From Polyangium jinanense (GTDB lineage: Bacteria; Myxococcota; Polyangia; Polyangiales; Polyangiaceae): DNA of 64,000 nucleotides. The DNA lies in NCBI RefSeq assembly GCF_028435365.1, contig NZ_JAGTJJ010000048.1, positions 1 through 64,000 on the forward strand, read 5' to 3'. Within the stretch, counting starts at the first letter, position 1; each line of letters opens with the position of its first letter. Under the pieces are notes generated by a model, which ran no database searches, was not told the origin of the DNA, and was given only the letters and a program-made list of their open reading frames with translations. This document shows, in pieces, positions 46,739 to 55,680 of the stretch. The translations under genes were made by a program, and so were the position numbers.

Positions 46739-48601
46739 ATGGCAGCGGACTTGATTCTCACGAATGGACGATTCACCACGCTCGACCCGGGCGAACCTGC
46801 GCCTGAGGCGGTGGCGATCGAGGGCGGCAAGTTCTCCGCCGTCGGCGGCACGAAAGAGATCCTCGCGCTTGCGGACGAGCGCACCCGTGTCGTCGACCTT
46901 CGGGGCCGCCGCGTTGTTCCTGGGCTGATCGACAGCCATTTGCACGTCATTCGCGGCGGGCTCAATTACAACATGGAGCTCCGCTGGGACGGCGTGCGTT
47001 CGCTTGCCGATGCCATGCACATGCTCGAGCGGCAGGTCGCGGTGACGCCTGCGCCGCAATGGGTGCGCGTGGTTGGTGGTTTCACGGAGCTTCAGTTCGT
47101 CGAGAAGCGCCTCCCGACGCTCGACGAGTTGAACCGCGTCGCGCCCGACACGCCCGTCTTCATCCTGCACCTCTACGATCGCGCCTTGCTCAACCGGGCG
47201 GCGCTTCGCGTCTGCGGCTACACGAAGGACACGCCGAACCCGCCGGGCGGTGAGATCCAGCGTGATTCGAATGGCGATCCGACGGGCCTCCTCCTCGCGA
47301 AGCCCAATGCGCTCATTCTCTACGCCACGCTGGCGAAGGGGCCGAAGTTGCCCCCCGAATACCAGCTCAATTCGACCCGCCATTTCATGCGCGAGTTGAA
47401 CCGGCTCGGCGTGACGGGCGTGATCGACGCGGGCGGCGGCTTTCAGAATTACCCCGAGGACTACGAGATCATCCGCAAGCTCGCGGACGACGGCGAGCTC
47501 ACCTTGCGCATCGCCTACAACCTCTTCACCCAGAACAAGGGCGGCGAGGTCGACGATTTCCGCAAATGGATCGGCATGGTGAGCCCGGGGCAGGGGGACG
47601 ACTCGTTCCGGCACAACGGCGCCGGCGAGATGCTGGTCTTCTCCGCGGCCGATTTCGAGGATTTCCGCGAGCCGCGGCCCGATCTTTCCGCGTCGATGGA
47701 GACCGAGCTCGAGGGCGTCGTGCGTGTGCTCGTCGAGGGCCGCTGGCCGTTCCGCCTGCATGCCACCTACGACGAGACGATTTCCCGCGCGCTCGACGTC
47801 TTCGAGAAGGTGAATCGTGACATCCCGTTCGGCGGCCTGCACTGGTTCTTCGACCACGCCGAGACGATTTCGGATCGCAACATCGATCGGGTCGCGGCCC
47901 TCGGCGGCGGCATCGCGGTGCAGCACCGGATGGTTTACCAGGGCGAATACTTCGTCGAGCGCTACGGCGCACGTGCGGCCGAACATACGCCGCCCGTGCG
48001 AAAGATGCTCGCGGCGGGATTGCCCGTTGGCGCCGGCACGGACGCCACGCGCGTCGCCTCCTACAACCCCTGGGTCTCGCTCGCGTGGCTCGTCACCGGC
48101 AAGACGATCGGCGGTTTGTCGCTTTACCCCGAGGACAACCGATTGGACCGAGAAATGGCGCTGCGGCTCTGGACCGAGCGGAATACCTGGTTCTCCTCGG
48201 AGGAGGGCAAGAAGGGGCAAATCAAGGTCGGGCAGCTCGCGGATCTCGCCGTGCTTTCCGCCGATTACCTCACCGTGCCCGAGGACGAGATCCAGGACAT
48301 CGAGTCTGTCCTGACGATCCTCGGCGGCAAGGTGGTCCACGGCGCCGAGGAGCACGCATCGCTCGCGCCGCCCTTGCCGCCCGCCATGCCCGACTGGTCC
48401 CCCGTGCGCACGTTCGGCGGCTACCAGCGCCGCACGGCCCCCTCGCAGGGCCGCGGCCAGGCCCTCGGCACCGCCTGTTTCGCCGCGGATCCGTGCGCCG
48501 TGCACGGCCATGATCGGGCCCGCGCGCTCCTTTCGCACGTCCCCGCCTCGGATGAGAGCTCATTCTGGGGCGTGCTCGGCTGCTCCTGCTGGGCGTTCTA
48601 G
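46739..48601 (+). CDS. Amidohydrolase family 3 (YtcJ-like) metal-dependent hydrolase
   Basis: About 620 residues, TIM-barrel amidohydrolase. The metal-binding HxH is at His67 and His69 (IDSHLHV), with a later GAGTDATRVASYNPW segment (Asp) and a urease-like beta sandwich formed by the two termini (ILTNGRFTTLDPGEP; LADLAVLSADYLTVPEDEI). YtcJ-like enzymes hydrolyse amide or ester bonds in small N-acyl or aromatic compounds. ATG 46739 with GAGGAGGT upstream. The C-terminus is odd: after a Pro/Ala segment it ends FWGVLGCSCWAF with two close cysteines. It is first in a four-gene coupled unit; 14 bp separate it from the MFS gene. Confidence 0.88.
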   Translation: MAADLILTNGRFTTLDPGEPAPEAVAIEGGKFSAVGGTKEILALADERTRVVDLRGRRVVPGLIDSHLHVIRGGLNYNMELRWDGVRSLADAMHMLERQVAVTPAPQWVRVVGGFTELQFVEKRLPTLDELNRVAPDTPVFILHLYDRALLNRAALRVCGYTKDTPNPPGGEIQRDSNGDPTGLLLAKPNALILYATLAKGPKLPPEYQLNSTRHFMRELNRLGVTGVIDAGGGFQNYPEDYEIIRKLADDGELTLRIAYNLFTQNKGGEVDDFRKWIGMVSPGQGDDSFRHNGAGEMLVFSAADFEDFREPRPDLSASMETELEGVVRVLVEGRWPFRLHATYDETISRALDVFEKVNRDIPFGGLHWFFDHAETISDRNIDRVAALGGGIAVQHRMVYQGEYFVERYGARAAEHTPPVRKMLAAGLPVGAGTDATRVASYNPWVSLAWLVTGKTIGGLSLYPEDNRLDREMALRLWTERNTWFSSEEGKKGQIKVGQLADLAVLSADYLTVPEDEIQDIESVLTILGGKVVHGAEEHASLAPPLPPAMPDWSPVRTFGGYQRRTAPSQGRGQALGTACFAADPCAVHGHDRARALLSHVPASDESSFWGVLGCSCWAF

Positions 48602-48615
48602 CAGGAAAAACCGCA

Positions 48616-50265
48616 ATGATGGCAGGGGCAAGCCAGACCGCCGCGCCCGACGCGTGGGCGCCGCTGCGCCGCGAGGTCTTTCGATCCTTGTGGCTCGGCG
48701 CGCTCGCCTCGAACGTCGGGCTCTGGGTCCAGAATGCGGCGGGCAGCTGGGACATGACATCGTTCGGGACGGCGCCGGTCTACGTGGCGCTGCTCCAGAC
48801 GGCTTCGAGCTTGCCGGTCTTTCTCATCGGTTTGCCCGCGGCGGCCTTCGGCGACATCTTCGATCGCCGAAAGCTTCTTGCGTCCTTCGCCACGTGGATG
48901 GCGCTGGTCTCGGTCCTGCTCGCTGCGCTCTCTTTTGCTGGGCTCCTGGGCCCGACCAGCCTGCTCGCGCTCACGTTCGCCCTCGGCCTCGGCGCGGCGC
49001 TTTCGGCGCCGCTCTGGCAGGCCGTTCTCCCGTCGCTCGTCGACAAAGCCGAGCTTGCGTCGGCCGTCACCTTGAGCGGCGTCGCCGTCAATGTCGCGCG
49101 GGCGCTCGGCCCTGCCATCGGCGGCATTGGCCTCGCCCTCGCGGGCAGCGGGCCCGTTTATTCGTTCAACGCGCTCGCTTTTTTCGTCGTCGTCATCCAG
49201 GTCCTCCGCTGGAAACCTCCCGTCACGAAAGCGACCTTGCCGCCCGAGCGTGTCGCGGGCGCCATCGTGGCGGGCCTTCGTTTCGCGCGCCGGGCGCCCG
49301 CGCTTCGGGCCGTGCTCGTCCGCGCGGCCGCGTTCATCCTGGCCGGCAGCGCATTGTGGGCGCTCCTCCCCGTCATCGCGCGGCGCGAGCTCCACATGAC
49401 TCCGCTCCGCTTCGGCATCTTGCTCGGTTGTATCGGAGCGGGCGCGCTCGCCGGAGCCGCCGTCATGCCACGCGCGCGCCAAAAACTCGGCTCCGACGGG
49501 CTCGTCGCCATTGCGACGGTCGTGTATGCCGGGTCGATGGCCGTCCTCGCGCACGTCCGGGTCGAGTCGGCACTTTATACGTCCATGCTCGCCACGGGCG
49601 TTGCGTGGATCAGCATCATGTCGAGCTTCAACGTCGCCGCGAGCTCGGCGGCTCCGGGCTGGGTGCAATCCCGCGCGCTTGGCCTTTACCTTTTGGTCTT
49701 TCAAGGCGGCCTCGGGCTCGGCAGCTTCGCGTGGGGCACGCTCGCCGGGCGCATCGGCAGCGCCGCGACGCTCTCGGCGGCCGCGGCCTGCGTGCTCCTC
49801 GGCTTGCTCTCTGCGCTCCGCTGGAAGCTCGGCGCCGCGCGGAAGGACGACGTCGCGAGCTTCGACGCCTGGCCCGAGCCTGTGATCGAGGTCCCGATCG
49901 ATATCGACGCCGGCCCCGTGCTCGTCGAGCGTCGTTATGTCGTGCGACCGTCGCAGCGCGCCGAATTCCTCTCGCTCGCCCCGGAGCTCGAATCCCTCCG
50001 GCGTCGCGACGGCGCCATCGATTGGGCGCTTTATGAGGACCTCGGCGGCAAGGACGGGCTGGTCGAGACGTTCCTCGTCGCCTCGTGGGCCGAGCACCTC
50101 CGCCAGCACCGCCGCGCCGTCGCGGCCGACAAGGCGCTCCTCGAACGCATTCGTGCCCTCTCCGAAGACGCAGGCGTCGTGCACCTCGTCGACGCGCGCT
50201 CGGCGGCCGCCGCCCGCGCGCGGGGCCTCGAAATCGCGGACCGTGCGCACAGGGAGGAACCGTGA
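48616..50265 (+). CDS. MFS_3 exporter with C-terminal ABM-like domain
   Basis: About 549 residues. The first 410 form an MFS transporter of the enterobactin-exporter-like MFS_3 group (FRSLWLGALASNVGLWVQNAAGSWDMTSFG; GLPAAAFGDIFDRRKLL; ALSAPLWQAVLPSLVDKAELASAVTLSG). The last 110 residues (VLVERRYVVRPSQRAEFLSLAPELESLRRRDGAIDWALYED, FLVASWAEHLRQH) look like an antibiotic-biosynthesis-monooxygenase ferredoxin-like barrel, a combination known in this group. The start at ATG 48616 lies 14 bp after the amidohydrolase stop; its own stop overlaps the DoxX start. Confidence 0.88.
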   Translation: MMAGASQTAAPDAWAPLRREVFRSLWLGALASNVGLWVQNAAGSWDMTSFGTAPVYVALLQTASSLPVFLIGLPAAAFGDIFDRRKLLASFATWMALVSVLLAALSFAGLLGPTSLLALTFALGLGAALSAPLWQAVLPSLVDKAELASAVTLSGVAVNVARALGPAIGGIGLALAGSGPVYSFNALAFFVVVIQVLRWKPPVTKATLPPERVAGAIVAGLRFARRAPALRAVLVRAAAFILAGSALWALLPVIARRELHMTPLRFGILLGCIGAGALAGAAVMPRARQKLGSDGLVAIATVVYAGSMAVLAHVRVESALYTSMLATGVAWISIMSSFNVAASSAAPGWVQSRALGLYLLVFQGGLGLGSFAWGTLAGRIGSAATLSAAAACVLLGLLSALRWKLGAARKDDVASFDAWPEPVIEVPIDIDAGPVLVERRYVVRPSQRAEFLSLAPELESLRRRDGAIDWALYEDLGGKDGLVETFLVASWAEHLRQHRRAVAADKALLERIRALSEDAGVVHLVDARSAAAARARGLEIADRAHREEP

Positions 50266-50732
50266 CAAACCCCGAACATCGCATCAGCCACCTCCTCGAT
50301 CGCTCCCGTGACGCCGGCCTGCTCGTGCTTCGCGTGGGCGCGGCCCTCCTCATCTGGGCCTTTCACATGCGCCCGAAGCTCGCTCATTTCGATGAGGAGC
50401 TCCGCTCGTTTCCCGATCCAATCGGGATCGGGCACGCGCCGAGCTTCCTCCTCGCGCTCGTCTCGGAGGGGCTTTGCAGCGTTCTCTGCGCGCTCGGCCT
50501 TTTGACACGCCTTTCTGCCTTGCCGATCGTGTTCACGATGGCGATGGTCCTCCTCCTCGCCGTGCGCGGCTTCGAGGGCGCCGATGTGCAGGCGGCGCTC
50601 CTTTATGCATTGCCATACCTGACGCTCGCGCTCGTCGGACCGGGCCGCCATTCCATCGATCACTTGCTCCGGCACCGGTACGAGGCGCTCCTTCGCCGAT
50701 ACCTCCACCGCGCTCCTTCACAGGGCGCCTGA
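50262..50732 (+). CDS. DoxX-like membrane protein
   Basis: About 156 residues with four membrane helices: AGLLVLRVGAALLIWAFHM, FLLALVSEGLCSVLCALGLLT, LPIVFTMAMVLLLAV and ALLYALPYLTLALVG, in DoxX/DoxD arrangement. GTG start overlaps the MFS stop (GTGA) with AGGGAGG upstream. DoxX proteins are often linked to thiol/redox balance or quinone-coupled oxidation, but the role is unproven. The stop shares its last base with the porin ATG (TGATG). Confidence 0.82.
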   Translation: MTNPEHRISHLLDRSRDAGLLVLRVGAALLIWAFHMRPKLAHFDEELRSFPDPIGIGHAPSFLLALVSEGLCSVLCALGLLTRLSALPIVFTMAMVLLLAVRGFEGADVQAALLYALPYLTLALVGPGRHSIDHLLRHRYEALLRRYLHRAPSQGA

Positions 50733-52162
50733 TGCGACCTGCTCGAACCTCGGCGCTCGTCCTCGCGACGGGCGTGTTCTTCGGCCTCGCGACCACGCCG
50801 ATCTCCGCGCCGCGCGCGCAGGACGTCCACGGTGGCGAGCGAACGGCGGCGCCGGCCCCGCGTTATCAATCCCTGCGATACCTGGAGGATTACAGCTACC
50901 TCGCGCACACGCGCGGCGACGACCCCTTCGACCGCCTCAAATACGTGCCGCTCTGGCCCGGCGGCCACCTCTCCATCGGCGGCCAGCATCGATTGCGGTA
51001 CGAGTATCTCGCGCCCGTCGATCTCGCGCCGGCCTCTGCCGAGCCGCGGGAGAGCGTCCTCTTCGTCCGCAACCTCCTGCACGCCGATCTCGTGTTTCAC
51101 CGGCAGATCCGACTCTTCGCGCAGATCGGATCGTTCGAGGCGCTCGGCGCCCCCGCGCGCGACGAGCCGCCCGGCGCGAACCTCCTCGATGCGCCGCAGT
51201 TCTTCCTCGAGATTCGCGGTAAGGCCCGCGGCGTCGGAATCGTCGCGCGCGCGGGGCGCCAGGAGATGTCGCTCGGATCCACGCGCTGGGTGAGTGCGAG
51301 GGACGGGACGAACGTCCGGCAATCGTTCGACCTCGCGCGTATCTCCCTCTCGGGACGTACGTGGAAAAACGACACCTTCTTTGGCACCGTCCCGGCCCTC
51401 GAGCGCGGCGTCTTCGATGACGCGCCCAGCTTCCAGAGCAAGTTCTGGGGCACCTATTTCACGCTCGCCGTGGCCCCCGGGAAAGCCGCGAGCCTCGACG
51501 CGTTTTACCTCGGCCGGGACCGGCCCGACGTCACCTATCGCGAAATCAGCGGCCGCGAAGTGCGCCACACGCTCGGCGTCCGCGCGTTCGGCGAACTGGC
51601 TTCGGGGTTCGAGTACATCGTGCACGGGCTCTTCCAGGGCGGCACCGTCGGCGACGCGTCGATCCTCGCCTGGGGATTCGCGGGAGGCCTCTGGCAGCGC
51701 CTCCCCGGGGCCTTTTCGCCGCTCCGGATCGGCGTCCGATGGGACGCCCTGAGCGGCGATTCGCGCGCCGGCGACGGCACCGTCTCGACGTTTCACCCGC
51801 TCTTCCCGAACCAGACGTTTTTCAGCGCGCTGCCCGCGATTTATCCGACGAACCTTTACGAGGTGCACCCGCTCATGCAATTCGAAAGGGGCACCGTGAG
51901 CGCCGAGGCCGGCTGCACGTTTTTCTGGCGCCAGGCCGTCGAAGACGCCGTCTACCAGCCGCCCGGCGCTCCGTTCATCCGCGCGACCGAGTCGCGGGCT
52001 CCGTTCACCGCCGCCCAGATGTCCCTCTCGCTCGGCTACCGCGCGACGCGGCACCTGTCCTTCAATGCGGAGTATTCGCACGTGTTCGCGGGCCCGGCGT
52101 ACGTCGAGGCCGGCGGCACGGACGTCGACTTTTTCGGTACGTGGACCACGTTCACCTATTGA
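50732..52162 (+). CDS. Alginate-export (AlgE)-type outer-membrane beta-barrel
   Basis: About 476 residues. Signal peptide (MRPARTSALVLATGVFFGL ending SAPRAQ) followed by an early LKYVPLWPGGHLSIGGQHRLRYEYL block, which is the AlgE-domain hallmark, then about 18 amphipathic strands (GIVARAGRQEMSLGSTRWVSARDGTNVR, LDAFYLGRDRPDV, LGVRAFGELASGFEYIVHG). It ends in an aromatic strand (FFGTWTTFTY). Relatives occur in non-alginate catabolic operons as porins for aromatic or sugar-like substrates. It is last of the coupled unit and gives it an outer-membrane channel. Confidence 0.85.
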   Translation: MRPARTSALVLATGVFFGLATTPISAPRAQDVHGGERTAAPAPRYQSLRYLEDYSYLAHTRGDDPFDRLKYVPLWPGGHLSIGGQHRLRYEYLAPVDLAPASAEPRESVLFVRNLLHADLVFHRQIRLFAQIGSFEALGAPARDEPPGANLLDAPQFFLEIRGKARGVGIVARAGRQEMSLGSTRWVSARDGTNVRQSFDLARISLSGRTWKNDTFFGTVPALERGVFDDAPSFQSKFWGTYFTLAVAPGKAASLDAFYLGRDRPDVTYREISGREVRHTLGVRAFGELASGFEYIVHGLFQGGTVGDASILAWGFAGGLWQRLPGAFSPLRIGVRWDALSGDSRAGDGTVSTFHPLFPNQTFFSALPAIYPTNLYEVHPLMQFERGTVSAEAGCTFFWRQAVEDAVYQPPGAPFIRATESRAPFTAAQMSLSLGYRATRHLSFNAEYSHVFAGPAYVEAGGTDVDFFGTWTTFTY

Positions 52163-52222
52163 AACGCCGAGCGACGCTCCGCGCTTGAGTCCGGCGCCCG
52201 CTCCGTGCTACAAGCCGCCGGC

Positions 52223-52609
52223 ATGAAGCTCGGATATGTCATTCTCTATGTGCAGGACGTCGAGCGGGCCGTCGCCTTTTACGAGCGTGCCTTCGGGCTC
52301 GCGCGCCGGTTCGTCCACGAATCCAAGCAATATGCGGAGATGGAGACGGGCGCGACCGCGCTCGCCTTCGCGAGCGAATCCCTCGCCGGATCCCACGGCT
52401 TTTCGTTCCGCGCGAGCCGGCCGACCGAACCTGCGGCCGCGGTCGAGATCGCGCTCACCACGCCCGACGTCCCCGCGGCCTTCGCGGTCGCCGTCGGCGC
52501 GGGCGCCGCGGCCATGAGCGCGCCCGAGACGAAGCCGTGGGGACAAACCGTTGCTTATGTGCGGGATCTCGACGGCTTTCTCGTCGAGTTGTGCACCCCG
52601 ATGGGGTGA
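52223..52609 (+). CDS. VOC-superfamily (glyoxalase-like) protein
   Basis: About 128 residues with two beta-alpha-beta-beta-beta modules: YVILYVQDVERAVAFYERAFGL and VAYVRDLDGFLVELCTPMG. Metal-ligand candidates are the glutamates in YAEMETG and LVELC. Typical functions are glyoxalase, fosfomycin resistance or bleomycin binding; not assignable. It is 60 bp after the porin gene and may be read through from it. Start ATG 52223. Confidence 0.82.
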   Translation: MKLGYVILYVQDVERAVAFYERAFGLARRFVHESKQYAEMETGATALAFASESLAGSHGFSFRASRPTEPAAAVEIALTTPDVPAAFAVAVGAGAAAMSAPETKPWGQTVAYVRDLDGFLVELCTPMG

Positions 52610-52622
52610 CGGGCGGCGTGGT

Positions 52623-53309
52623 TCAGGCGCCTTCGGGCGCCTGACGAAGCAGGTAGGCGTCGTGCGACGCGAGGAACGCGCGCAGTTTGTCCGGGTAATT
52701 CGCCGGCACCGCATTCTTCACGCTCGGCCGCTCCGCGAGCGCGGCTTTCCAGGCCCGCACGCGGGGCGCCTTCTCGAACACGCGCGTGTCCTTGATCGCG
52801 TCGATGACCTCGAAGTACCGGAACGCCGAGGCGATGACGGCGTCGAGCATGCTGAACGTGCGCCCGTGGAAATACGGCCCGTCCGAGACCGCGCCTTCGA
52901 GGATCTCCACCTTCGACACGATCGCCTTGCGCTTGGCCTCGAACACCTCGGCATCCTTCGTCGTTTCGAGCGCCCAGATGTCCCCGAGCAGGCCCGAGGC
53001 GAGATCGAACCACGCGCGGTCACGGGCGCGCTCGATCGGATCCTCCGGGTGCAATTTCGGCCCCGAAAGCGTCTCCTCCAGGTACTCGCAAATTGCGAGG
53101 CTCTCGAAGAGCACGGCCTCTTTTCCGTTTTCGTCGCGCACGCGGAGCAAAGGCACCCTGCCGAGCGGCGAGATCGCGAGGAACCAGTCTGGTTTTTTCG
53201 AGAGATCGATGTCGACCCGATCGAATGCGACCCCCTTTTCGGCGAGCACGATGGCGGCGCGCTGCACGTAGGGGCAAAGCTCGTGGCTGATGAGGGTGAG
53301 GTGGGTCAT
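52623..53309 (-). CDS. Glutathione S-transferase family protein
   Basis: About 228 residues. N-terminal thioredoxin fold with active-site Cys12 (SHELCPYVQRAAIVLAEKGV), cis-Pro in GRVPLL and the ESLAICEYLEET glutathione-contact motif, then an all-helical C-terminal domain (GRTFSMLDAVIASAFRYFEVID). A Cys-type centre suggests reductive deglutathionylation or disulphide exchange. It is 24 bp behind the DoxX gene on the same strand; a divergent LysR lies beyond. Confidence 0.9.
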   Translation of the reverse strand: MTHLTLISHELCPYVQRAAIVLAEKGVAFDRVDIDLSKKPDWFLAISPLGRVPLLRVRDENGKEAVLFESLAICEYLEETLSGPKLHPEDPIERARDRAWFDLASGLLGDIWALETTKDAEVFEAKRKAIVSKVEILEGAVSDGPYFHGRTFSMLDAVIASAFRYFEVIDAIKDTRVFEKAPRVRAWKAALAERPSVKNAVPANYPDKLRAFLASHDAYLLRQAPEGA

Positions 53310-53333
53310 GACGTGCTCTTTCGTCTTGGCGGG

Positions 53334-53819
53334 TTAGCCGTGGGCGAGAGCCTTGGACAGCCGCGGCGCGGGCGCAAGCTTTTCCACGAGCCACGTATCG
53401 AGCGCGTACTTGCCGCCGCCGAAGACCATCACGGGCACGCTCAGCGCGAGCGCGAGCAGGTGATACTCGAAGCCCTCGCCTTGCTGCGCGCCGAACCAGT
53501 TCATGAAGAACCCGTGCTGCGCATGCGAGGTCACGATCGCGCCCAGCATGATCGAGGTGATCCCGAACGCGGCGGCGCGCGAGAATGCGCCGAACGCGAG
53601 CAGGACCGCGCCCGCCGATTCGCCCAGGATGACGAGGAAGGCGAGCGGCGCGGGCAGGTGCATGGTGTTCGTGAAAAACCCCATCGTGCCCGAGAATCCA
53701 TGTCCGCCGAACCAGCCGAAGAGCTTCTGCGCGCCGTGGGGGAACACCACGAGGGCGAGGACGAGGCGTTGCACGAAGAGGGCGAGGTTCTGCTCCTGGG
53801 TCTCGAGAAGTCGCTTCAT
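53334..53819 (-). CDS. DoxX-family membrane protein
   Basis: About 161 residues, four helices (LFVQRLVLALVVFPHGAQKLFGWFGG is the DoxX N-terminal hallmark; also LAFLVILGESAGAVLLAFG). A strong AAGGAGAT ribosome site precedes ATG 53819. It forms an operon with the GST gene. Redox or detoxification is inferred from this pairing. Confidence 0.9.
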   Translation of the reverse strand: MKRLLETQEQNLALFVQRLVLALVVFPHGAQKLFGWFGGHGFSGTMGFFTNTMHLPAPLAFLVILGESAGAVLLAFGAFSRAAAFGITSIMLGAIVTSHAQHGFFMNWFGAQQGEGFEYHLLALALSVPVMVFGGGKYALDTWLVEKLAPAPRLSKALAHG

Positions 53820-53879
53820 GACGATCTCCTTTGCCCCTCTTCTTTAACGCGCCCGGCGGATCTCGATTAGGTGGGGCCT

Positions 53880-53898
53880 GGAGCAAGGACTGTTCTCC
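53880..53898. promoter_or_regulatory. Possible LysR box
   Basis: GGAG-N11-CTCC inverted half-sites in the divergent gap between DoxX (53819) and LysR (53951). The spacing fits the LysR T-N11-A form, but the arms are short. Confidence 0.3.
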
Positions 53899-53950
53899 TC
53901 CGGGCAACAATCCCGCACCCCGCGACGCGCCTACCTGCTATCGTGCCGGC

Positions 53951-54877
53951 ATGTCGTTCGATCTCGAGTCCCTCGCTTCCATGGCCCTCTTCGCGCGTGT
54001 CGTGCAGGCGCGTTCCTTCACGGCGGCCGCGGCGCAGTCCGGCATCGCGAAGTCCGCCGTGAGCCGGCGCATCGCGGGCCTCGAACAGCGCCTCGGCGTC
54101 GAGCTCCTGCGCCGCTCCACGCGCAAGCTCGCCCTCACGGACGAGGGCCTGCGCTTCTACGAGCATTGCAAGAAGATCCTCGAAGCCGCGAGCGCCGCCG
54201 AGGACGCCGTCTCCGCCGCGAGCGAAGTGATCCGCGGCCGCATCCGCATCAGCGCGCCGGTGACATTCTCGCGAATGTACCTCGTCCAGGCGCTCGCCGC
54301 GTTCCTCCGCGAGCACCCCGAGGTCGAGATCGATCTCGTGCTCGACGATCGATTCGTCGACGTCATCGAGGGCGGCTTCGATTTGATCCTGCGCATCGGC
54401 CGGCTCAAGGACGCGAGCTTCGTCGCTCGCCGTATCGCCACCGATCGAATCGTCGTCGTCGCCGCGCCCTCCTACCTCGAACGCGCGGGCATTCCGCAGA
54501 CGCCCGAGGACCTCGTGAACCACAATTGCCTGCGTTATACGCTCGTCCCGGCGAGCGGCGAATGGCGATTCCGCGGCGAGGCCATCCCCGTGCACGGAAA
54601 CCTCGACGTGAACGACGGCGCCACCCTCGTTCAGGCGGCGATCGCCGGCCTCGGCCTCACGGTCGTTCCGATGTTCATGGTGGCGTCCGAGGTCGCCGCG
54701 GGCCGGCTCGTTCTCGTGCTCGAGGAGCATCGTCGGGGGGAGATCGGCATTCATGCGGTCACGGCCCAGGGCAAGGGGCTACCTCGACGAACCCGCGCGC
54801 TGCTCGATTTCTTGAGCAAATGGTTCGAGGACCGGTGCTGGGAGGCCCTCCGCGACAGGGCCTCCCAGCCGTGTTAG
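53951..54877 (+). CDS. LysR-family transcriptional regulator
   Basis: About 308 residues, start ATG 53951 (the upstream frame to 53831 is not needed). HTH: ALFARVVQARSFTAAAAQSGIAKSAVSRRIAGLEQRLGVELLRRSTRKLALTDEG. Effector domain: GRIRISAPVTFSRMYLVQALAAFLREHPEVEIDLVLDD and GLTVVPMFMVASEVAAGRLV. CrgA-like group often controls efflux or oxidoreductase genes; the divergent DoxX-GST operon is the likely target. Its last 11 codons are spelled by a 13-bp-stem hairpin. Confidence 0.92.
   Translation: MSFDLESLASMALFARVVQARSFTAAAAQSGIAKSAVSRRIAGLEQRLGVELLRRSTRKLALTDEGLRFYEHCKKILEAASAAEDAVSAASEVIRGRIRISAPVTFSRMYLVQALAAFLREHPEVEIDLVLDDRFVDVIEGGFDLILRIGRLKDASFVARRIATDRIVVVAAPSYLERAGIPQTPEDLVNHNCLRYTLVPASGEWRFRGEAIPVHGNLDVNDGATLVQAAIAGLGLTVVPMFMVASEVAAGRLVLVLEEHRRGEIGIHAVTAQGKGLPRRTRALLDFLSKWFEDRCWEALRDRASQPC
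54837..54869. terminator. Terminator hairpin inside the 3' end of the LysR gene
   Basis: GCTGGGAGGCCCT (54837-54849) and AGGGCCTCCCAGC (54857-54869) form a perfect 13-bp stem with a 7-nt loop. It overlaps the last codons of LysR and abuts the stop of the convergent acyltransferase gene (54879). Confidence 0.75.
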
Positions 54878-54878
54878 A

Positions 54879-55544
54879 TCAGGCTCGACCGAGCGCTTCG
54901 CTCAGCGCAGCCTCGGCCTTCGCAAACGTCATTTCGGTGACGTGGATGGGCGGCCCGTAACGCACGCGAATCGTGGCCGACGGCACGGGCAAGCACATGT
55001 GATCCCAGCGGGGGAGCCAGAGCGCGCGGTCGCACTCGACATGCATCGGGAGCAGGGGGACGCGCGCCGCGACCGCCATCTGGAACGCGCCACGTTTGGG
55101 GCGATGAAGCGGGCCACGCGGACCGTCCACGGCAACCATGGTGCTGTACCCCTGCTTGAGGCACTCGATGACGCGGTCGAGCCCCTGGGCGCCGCCGTGG
55201 CCCGCTGAGGCCATCACCGCGCGCCACCCGAGCTTCTGCCCGAGGACGTCCCAGATCGCATTGGGCCACCACGGGTGGACCAGCGCGCCAAAGCGCCGAT
55301 CCCTCTGCGTGTGGAGGATCGTGAGGAAACCCGGCACGCCCCACGTGTGCCAGAAACAGCAAATGGAGCTCGGCAACTCCTGGAGGATCTCTCGGCCCTC
55401 GACCTCGATACGACACGTCTCCAGCAGGACCTGCAGGTACCCGTGGAGCGCCGCGCTCCCGACCCGGGCATACCCACGGAGCAAGGGGCGGAGGTGGGGC
55501 GGCACGCTATCGACCGTGTAGATCGTCGAAGGTTTTCGAGGCAT
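54879..55544 (-). CDS. Lysophospholipid acyltransferase-family protein (DUF374)
   Basis: About 221 residues. The ATG at 55544 (MPRKPSTIYTV) is chosen over 55655, which would add a Cys-rich non-conserved extension. DUF374 features: ICCFWHTWGVPGFL with the acyltransferase-type His, WWPNAIWDVLGQKLGW, GHGGAQGLDRVIECLKQGYSTMVAVDGPRGP and FQMAVAARVPLLPMHVE. The family is thought to acylate lipid A-like or glycerolipid substrates; the exact acceptor is unknown. It follows the FHA-AgmX gene behind a terminator. Confidence 0.82.
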   Translation of the reverse strand: MPRKPSTIYTVDSVPPHLRPLLRGYARVGSAALHGYLQVLLETCRIEVEGREILQELPSSICCFWHTWGVPGFLTILHTQRDRRFGALVHPWWPNAIWDVLGQKLGWRAVMASAGHGGAQGLDRVIECLKQGYSTMVAVDGPRGPLHRPKRGAFQMAVAARVPLLPMHVECDRALWLPRWDHMCLPVPSATIRVRYGPPIHVTEMTFAKAEAALSEALGRA

Positions 55545-55636
55545 GCGTGAACACGAGCATCCACCGCTCGGGCCTCGAAATGCAAGGGCCCCGCACCCGC
55601 GCGCAGGTGATTCAATCGGGACGTGCGAGAGAATGC

Positions 55637-55670
55637 GGGGGCGCCGGACCGTCATGGGTCTGGCGCCCCC
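55637..55670 (-). terminator. Terminator of the FHA-AgmX gene
   Basis: GGGGGCGCCGGACC pairs with GGTCTGGCGCCCCC (one G-T pair) around a short loop, 11 bp past the stop codon at 55681 on the minus strand. Confidence 0.7.
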
Positions 55671-55680
55671 ATTGCGGGGA

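Noticed and set aside
50732..52162. Alginate biosynthesis locus
   Set aside because: Only the AlgE-type barrel is present; no alg polymerase or modifying genes are nearby, and such barrels occur in other operons.
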